This document shows positions 61,596 through 64,000 of a DNA stretch of 64,000 nt, one piece after another. How positions within the stretch are numbered: position 1 is the first letter of the stretch; each line of letters begins with the position of its first letter. Under the pieces are notes generated by a model, which saw only the letters and a list, made by a program, of their open reading frames with translations, was not told the origin of the DNA and searched no databases. Source of the stretch: Myxococcus stipitatus (GTDB lineage: Bacteria > Myxococcota > Myxococcia > Myxococcales > Myxococcaceae); NCBI RefSeq assembly GCF_037414475.1, contig NZ_CP147913.1, forward strand, positions 5,454,001-5,518,000. The letters are read 5' to 3'. Both the position numbers and the translations under genes were made by a program.

Positions 61596-62714
61596 ATGCA
61601 CTCCCAAGACGATTCCACGGTGAGGGGGCCGATGTTCTCCATGGGGGAGTTGCAGGGCCTGGGAATCCTGGCCCGGTCTCCCGGAGCGCTGGCCTTCCGC
61701 TCCTCGGCTGCTGTCAGGCTCCCGGCCGTGTCGGATGCTCCTTCCTTGGAGGGGCTCCAGGTGACGATGCCAGTCCCGGCCCCCATCACCGTGGAAGCCG
61801 TCCTCGAGCGCCATGAAGCGTTGAGCCGAGCAGTCGCCTCGCGAAGAGACCGCGCACCGGGCGAAGAGGTGGCCTCTGGAGATGATGTCCTCCTGGATGT
61901 CATCGGCTTCGCGAACGGAAGATTGATTCCCTTCTCCGCGCGTTCGGACTGGTGGACGGAAGCGGTGCCGGACCCGTTGTTCCCGGGGTTCTTCGAGTCG
62001 CTGCCAGGCTCCAAGGTCGGTGAGACCCTCTCGGTGGAGCTCATGCTCCCCATGGACTATCCGGTGGAGTCGCTCCGGGGCATGGCGGCGCTGTTCGCGG
62101 TGGAGCTCAAGGCCGCGCGTGAAGTGCGCCCGCTGGACGAGCAGTCCCCTGACTACTTCACCGCGCTCGGGCGAGGCGCCACGCTCGATGAGGTGATGGA
62201 GCATCTCGCCGGTGAACTCGCCGCCGAGAGGGATGCTCAAGACGTGCGCAAGTGCCAGGACGCGGTGCTGCGGGAAGTGGCGCGCCGCACGCGTACCGAG
62301 GTGCCTCGGAGTCTCGTGGAAGAGGAACTCCGCCGGCGCTGGTCAGAGGCCGAGTACCCGGTGCTGGTCCGGCTCGGAGTTCCTCCGGAGCAGATTCCCG
62401 AGGCGTTCGAGGGGTGGCTGAATGACGCGGCCACGCGGGACGAAGCGGAGTACCGGCTCCGCCTCGGGCTGAGCCTTCGGGCCATCGCCACCCATGAGCG
62501 ACTCAAGCCCGTGCGCGAGGAGGCCAAGGTGTTGTTCGAGCGCCTCGCGGACAGTACTGGGATGAGCCATGAAGAGCTGGGACAACTGCTTCAGTCCAAC
62601 AAGGACGTCAGGCAACGGTTCGACAGCATGGCGATGCATGCGATGGCCGTGAGCCATGTGCTGTCGAAGGTCACGGTCCTGGAGGAGCCCACGGCCGTCG
62701 GGGCGGCGGGGTAG
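61596..62714 (+). CDS. Trigger-factor-like chaperone lacking the ribosome-binding domain
   Basis: The 372-residue protein resembles bacterial trigger factor from its linker onwards. LEGLQVTMPVPAPITVEAVLERHEAL matches the strand-helix linker, and residues 95-175 match the FKBP-type domain (DVLLDVIGFANGRLIPFSAR, PLFPGFFESLPGSKVGETLSVELMLPMDYPVESLRG). Residues 180-360 match the helical chaperone arms (REVARRTRTEVPRSLVEEELRRRW, LRLGLSLRAIATHERL). The first 48 residues do not look like the N-terminal ribosome-binding domain (no GFRxGKxP motif). The gene lies eight bases after the proline-rich gene, with AGAGGA between, so it may be a dedicated chaperone for that protein. Confidence 0.8.
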   Translation: MHSQDDSTVRGPMFSMGELQGLGILARSPGALAFRSSAAVRLPAVSDAPSLEGLQVTMPVPAPITVEAVLERHEALSRAVASRRDRAPGEEVASGDDVLLDVIGFANGRLIPFSARSDWWTEAVPDPLFPGFFESLPGSKVGETLSVELMLPMDYPVESLRGMAALFAVELKAAREVRPLDEQSPDYFTALGRGATLDEVMEHLAGELAAERDAQDVRKCQDAVLREVARRTRTEVPRSLVEEELRRRWSEAEYPVLVRLGVPPEQIPEAFEGWLNDAATRDEAEYRLRLGLSLRAIATHERLKPVREEAKVLFERLADSTGMSHEELGQLLQSNKDVRQRFDSMAMHAMAVSHVLSKVTVLEEPTAVGAAG

Positions 62715-62723
62715 CTGTCTGGG

Positions 62724-62754
62724 CGGGAGCATCCGGACACGAGGGATGCTCCCG
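62724..62754 (+). terminator. Hairpin ending the proline-rich/chaperone operon
   Basis: CGGGAGCATCC and GGATGCTCCCG form an 11-bp perfect stem with a 9-base loop, starting nine bases after the chaperone stop. No T-tract. Confidence 0.7.
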
Positions 62755-62813
62755 GCCTTCACCGCGGCGCGTGTCTTCGCGAGCGAACTCAGGCGTGCGC
62801 GGACGGGCGCTTC

Positions 62814-63740
62814 TCAGTGGTCGCCGTAGCGCTTCTCACCGGCTTCCACGCGGAGGGCCAGGCGGTTGCCGCGCGGGGGGAGCGGGCACGTGGCGAAGCG
62901 GGTGAAGGCGCAGGGCGGGTTGTAGGCGCGGTTGAAGTCGAGCACCACCTGTCCATCCTTCGGCATGTCCGCGTAGAGGAAGCGGCCCGCGCCGTAGGTG
63001 GAGTCGCGGTTGGTCTCATCCGCGAAGATGACGAAGAGCTTGTCGGAGCCGTCCTCCACGGGCGTGAGGCGGTACTCCTTGCCGTCCACCGTGAAGACGA
63101 GGGTGCCGGGGGCCTTCATCTCCTCCGTGGTGCCGAGCACGTTGGGCACCTGGAGGGTGCGCGGCGTGGTGGCGGGCTCGAAGCGCGCGGTGACCTTCCA
63201 CGCGGCGCTGGCGGGGTACGTGGGGATGCCGTGGAACTGCTTGCGAGCGGGAGACTCGGAGTCCTTCACGCGCACACCCAGCTTGTCGCCTCGCTGGATG
63301 ACGTGGAAGTTGAGGCTGCCGAGCTGCACGACATCCGGGGAGCCCTTCTCATCCGACTTCAGCTCGCCGCCCGTGAAGGGCTGGCCGCTGCGGGTGAGCT
63401 GCACGCCGGGGGCGGGCTGGAAGGTGGCGGTGTTGCCCTTGCGGGTGAAGGTGCCGAGCTTCGCAGGCGTGTTGTCGGGGAAGTCGAGCGCGTTGTCGGG
63501 GGCGGAGCCGGCGGTCTGCTCGCCTTCCTTGAGCCAGAAGAGGCCGACGAGGGAGAGCCAGCCGTCCTCGGCCTGGAGGCGCTGGAGGCGCTGCTCGTGC
63601 CAGGCGCGGGTGGAGGAGGCGAGGTCTTCGGTCGTCGAGGGGGCGGTCATGCTCTTGGCGGGGGGCTTGGTGGGTGGGGTGGACTTGGGAGAGGGCGCGG
63701 CATGGAGAGCGACGGACAGGGCCAGGGCAAGGGGCGTCAT
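62814..63740 (-). CDS. DUF1684 family exported protein
   Basis: The 308-residue protein has a signal peptide (MTPLALALSVALHAAPSPKS) and the DUF1684 family blocks: WHEQRLQRLQAEDGWLSLVG (N-terminal helix), LFWLKEGEQTAGSAPDNALDFP, FVIFADETNRDSTYGAGRFLYADMPKDG and the NPPCAFTRFATCPLPPRGNRL end motif. No activity is established. It faces the next gene on the + strand with 115 bases between them. ATG 63740 was used because it gives a typical signal peptide; a longer open frame exists to 63902 but overlaps the start of the next gene. Confidence 0.9.
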   Translation of the reverse strand: MTPLALALSVALHAAPSPKSTPPTKPPAKSMTAPSTTEDLASSTRAWHEQRLQRLQAEDGWLSLVGLFWLKEGEQTAGSAPDNALDFPDNTPAKLGTFTRKGNTATFQPAPGVQLTRSGQPFTGGELKSDEKGSPDVVQLGSLNFHVIQRGDKLGVRVKDSESPARKQFHGIPTYPASAAWKVTARFEPATTPRTLQVPNVLGTTEEMKAPGTLVFTVDGKEYRLTPVEDGSDKLFVIFADETNRDSTYGAGRFLYADMPKDGQVVLDFNRAYNPPCAFTRFATCPLPPRGNRLALRVEAGEKRYGDH

Positions 63741-63855
63741 GTCGGGGGCCTCGGGAGAGGGGCTTCCTGCGGTGGCGTTGTCTAACAGGGTGGGCGTCGC
63801 GGCGCAGGGTGGGGTTGCAGGCGCGGAGGCTCCGTGCGAAGCGGAGGGACATCCC

Positions 63856-64000
63856 GTGAACCTCGACCTGAAGCCGGCGCCGCCACCCGGAGTCTTCCGC
63901 AAGCTCGCCCTGGGGGCCTGGCGCTCGCCGAGGGACCCGAGCGCCTATGCGTCCCTGGACGTGCGGATGGAGAAGGCGCTGGAGTTCCTCGAGGCGTGGC
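63856..64000 (+). CDS. 2-oxo acid dehydrogenase E2-type acyltransferase (partial, runs off window)
   Basis: Only the first 48 codons are inside the window: GVFRKLALGAWRSPRDPSAY and LDVRMEKALEFLEAW. This matches the N-terminus of stand-alone proteins with the catalytic domain of 2-oxo acid dehydrogenase acyltransferases, a family with chloramphenicol acetyltransferase-like trimers. The GTG at 63856 follows GGAGGGA. The lipoyl domain is not expected in this short form. The rest of the gene lies beyond the window. Confidence 0.6.
   Translation, partial: MNLDLKPAPPPGVFRKLALGAWRSPRDPSAYASLDVRMEKALEFLEAW

Overview
The window is very GC-rich, with coding strands strongly biased to G or C at third positions, and its gene content is that of a Cystobacterineae myxobacterium (Myxococcus/Corallococcus/Archangium type). 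Supporting signs are an ECF sigma factor I recognise as RpoE1-like with its TTG start, many multi-PAS or hybrid histidine kinases, numerous lipoproteins and outer-membrane barrels of unknown role, lysine/arginine-rich histone-like proteins and a MreB with family-typical sequence. No rRNA, tRNA or CRISPR array was seen.

Layout. 1-390: edge of an IS3-type element with a probably frameshifted OrfA, plus an orphan fragment. 0.4-7 kb: ABC-2 exporter pair, YdeI/OmdA protein with histone-like tail, macro-domain protein, GST-like protein, exported protein, mreB, CmpB-type membrane protein. 7-15 kb: exported orphan, CPA2 antiporter, GT2 glycosyltransferase, an ethylene-receptor-like hybrid kinase and a PLP decarboxylase overlapping it tail to tail. 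15-22 kb: a SelW-like selenoprotein with an in-frame UGA and SECIS-like hairpin, dapD, an orphan ChrR-like anti-sigma factor, a TROVE/Ro60-like protein, an ankyrin/beta-helix fusion, and dapE. 22-31 kb: HNH nuclease remnant, histone-like protein, lipoprotein, barrel protein, pterin dehydratase, glpK, and a two-gene cassette of unknown function. 31-37 kb: an ABC transporter operon (ATPase, repeat ORF, FtsX-like permease, AttH lipocalin) behind a hydrolase, then DUF3467. 37-48 kb: hemF, a prepilin-like protein, a tail-anchored protein, rpoE1 with its anti-sigma factor and a third gene, a heme-oxygenase-like protein, a V4R-like protein, phospholipase D and a barrel protein. 48-60 kb: multi-PAS kinase, a BlaI/M56 regulatory pair with two operators, aldehyde dehydrogenase, TPR protein, CPA1 antiporter with a TrkA-cNMP regulator, PQQ-type sugar dehydrogenase, DJ-1/PfpI protein. 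60-64 kb: a proline-rich protein encoded with a trigger-factor-like chaperone, a DUF1684 protein and the start of an E2-type acyltransferase.

The most interesting items are: (1) the selenoprotein gene at 14994-15230, which ordinary gene calling would break at its UGA; (2) the proline-rich protein plus dedicated trigger-factor-like chaperone at 60331-62714; (3) the ethylene-receptor-like kinase that keeps six of seven ligand-pocket residues; (4) a 2 x 168 bp in-frame repeat forming a 120-codon ORF linked by ATGA overlaps to both an ABC ATPase and its permease; (5) a BlaI/BlaR1-type pair whose sensor domain is replaced by a Q/E/K-rich coiled coil; (6) a TROVE protein preceded by a nested RNA hairpin. 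All calls rest on reading the sequence and on recall of families. No database search was run.
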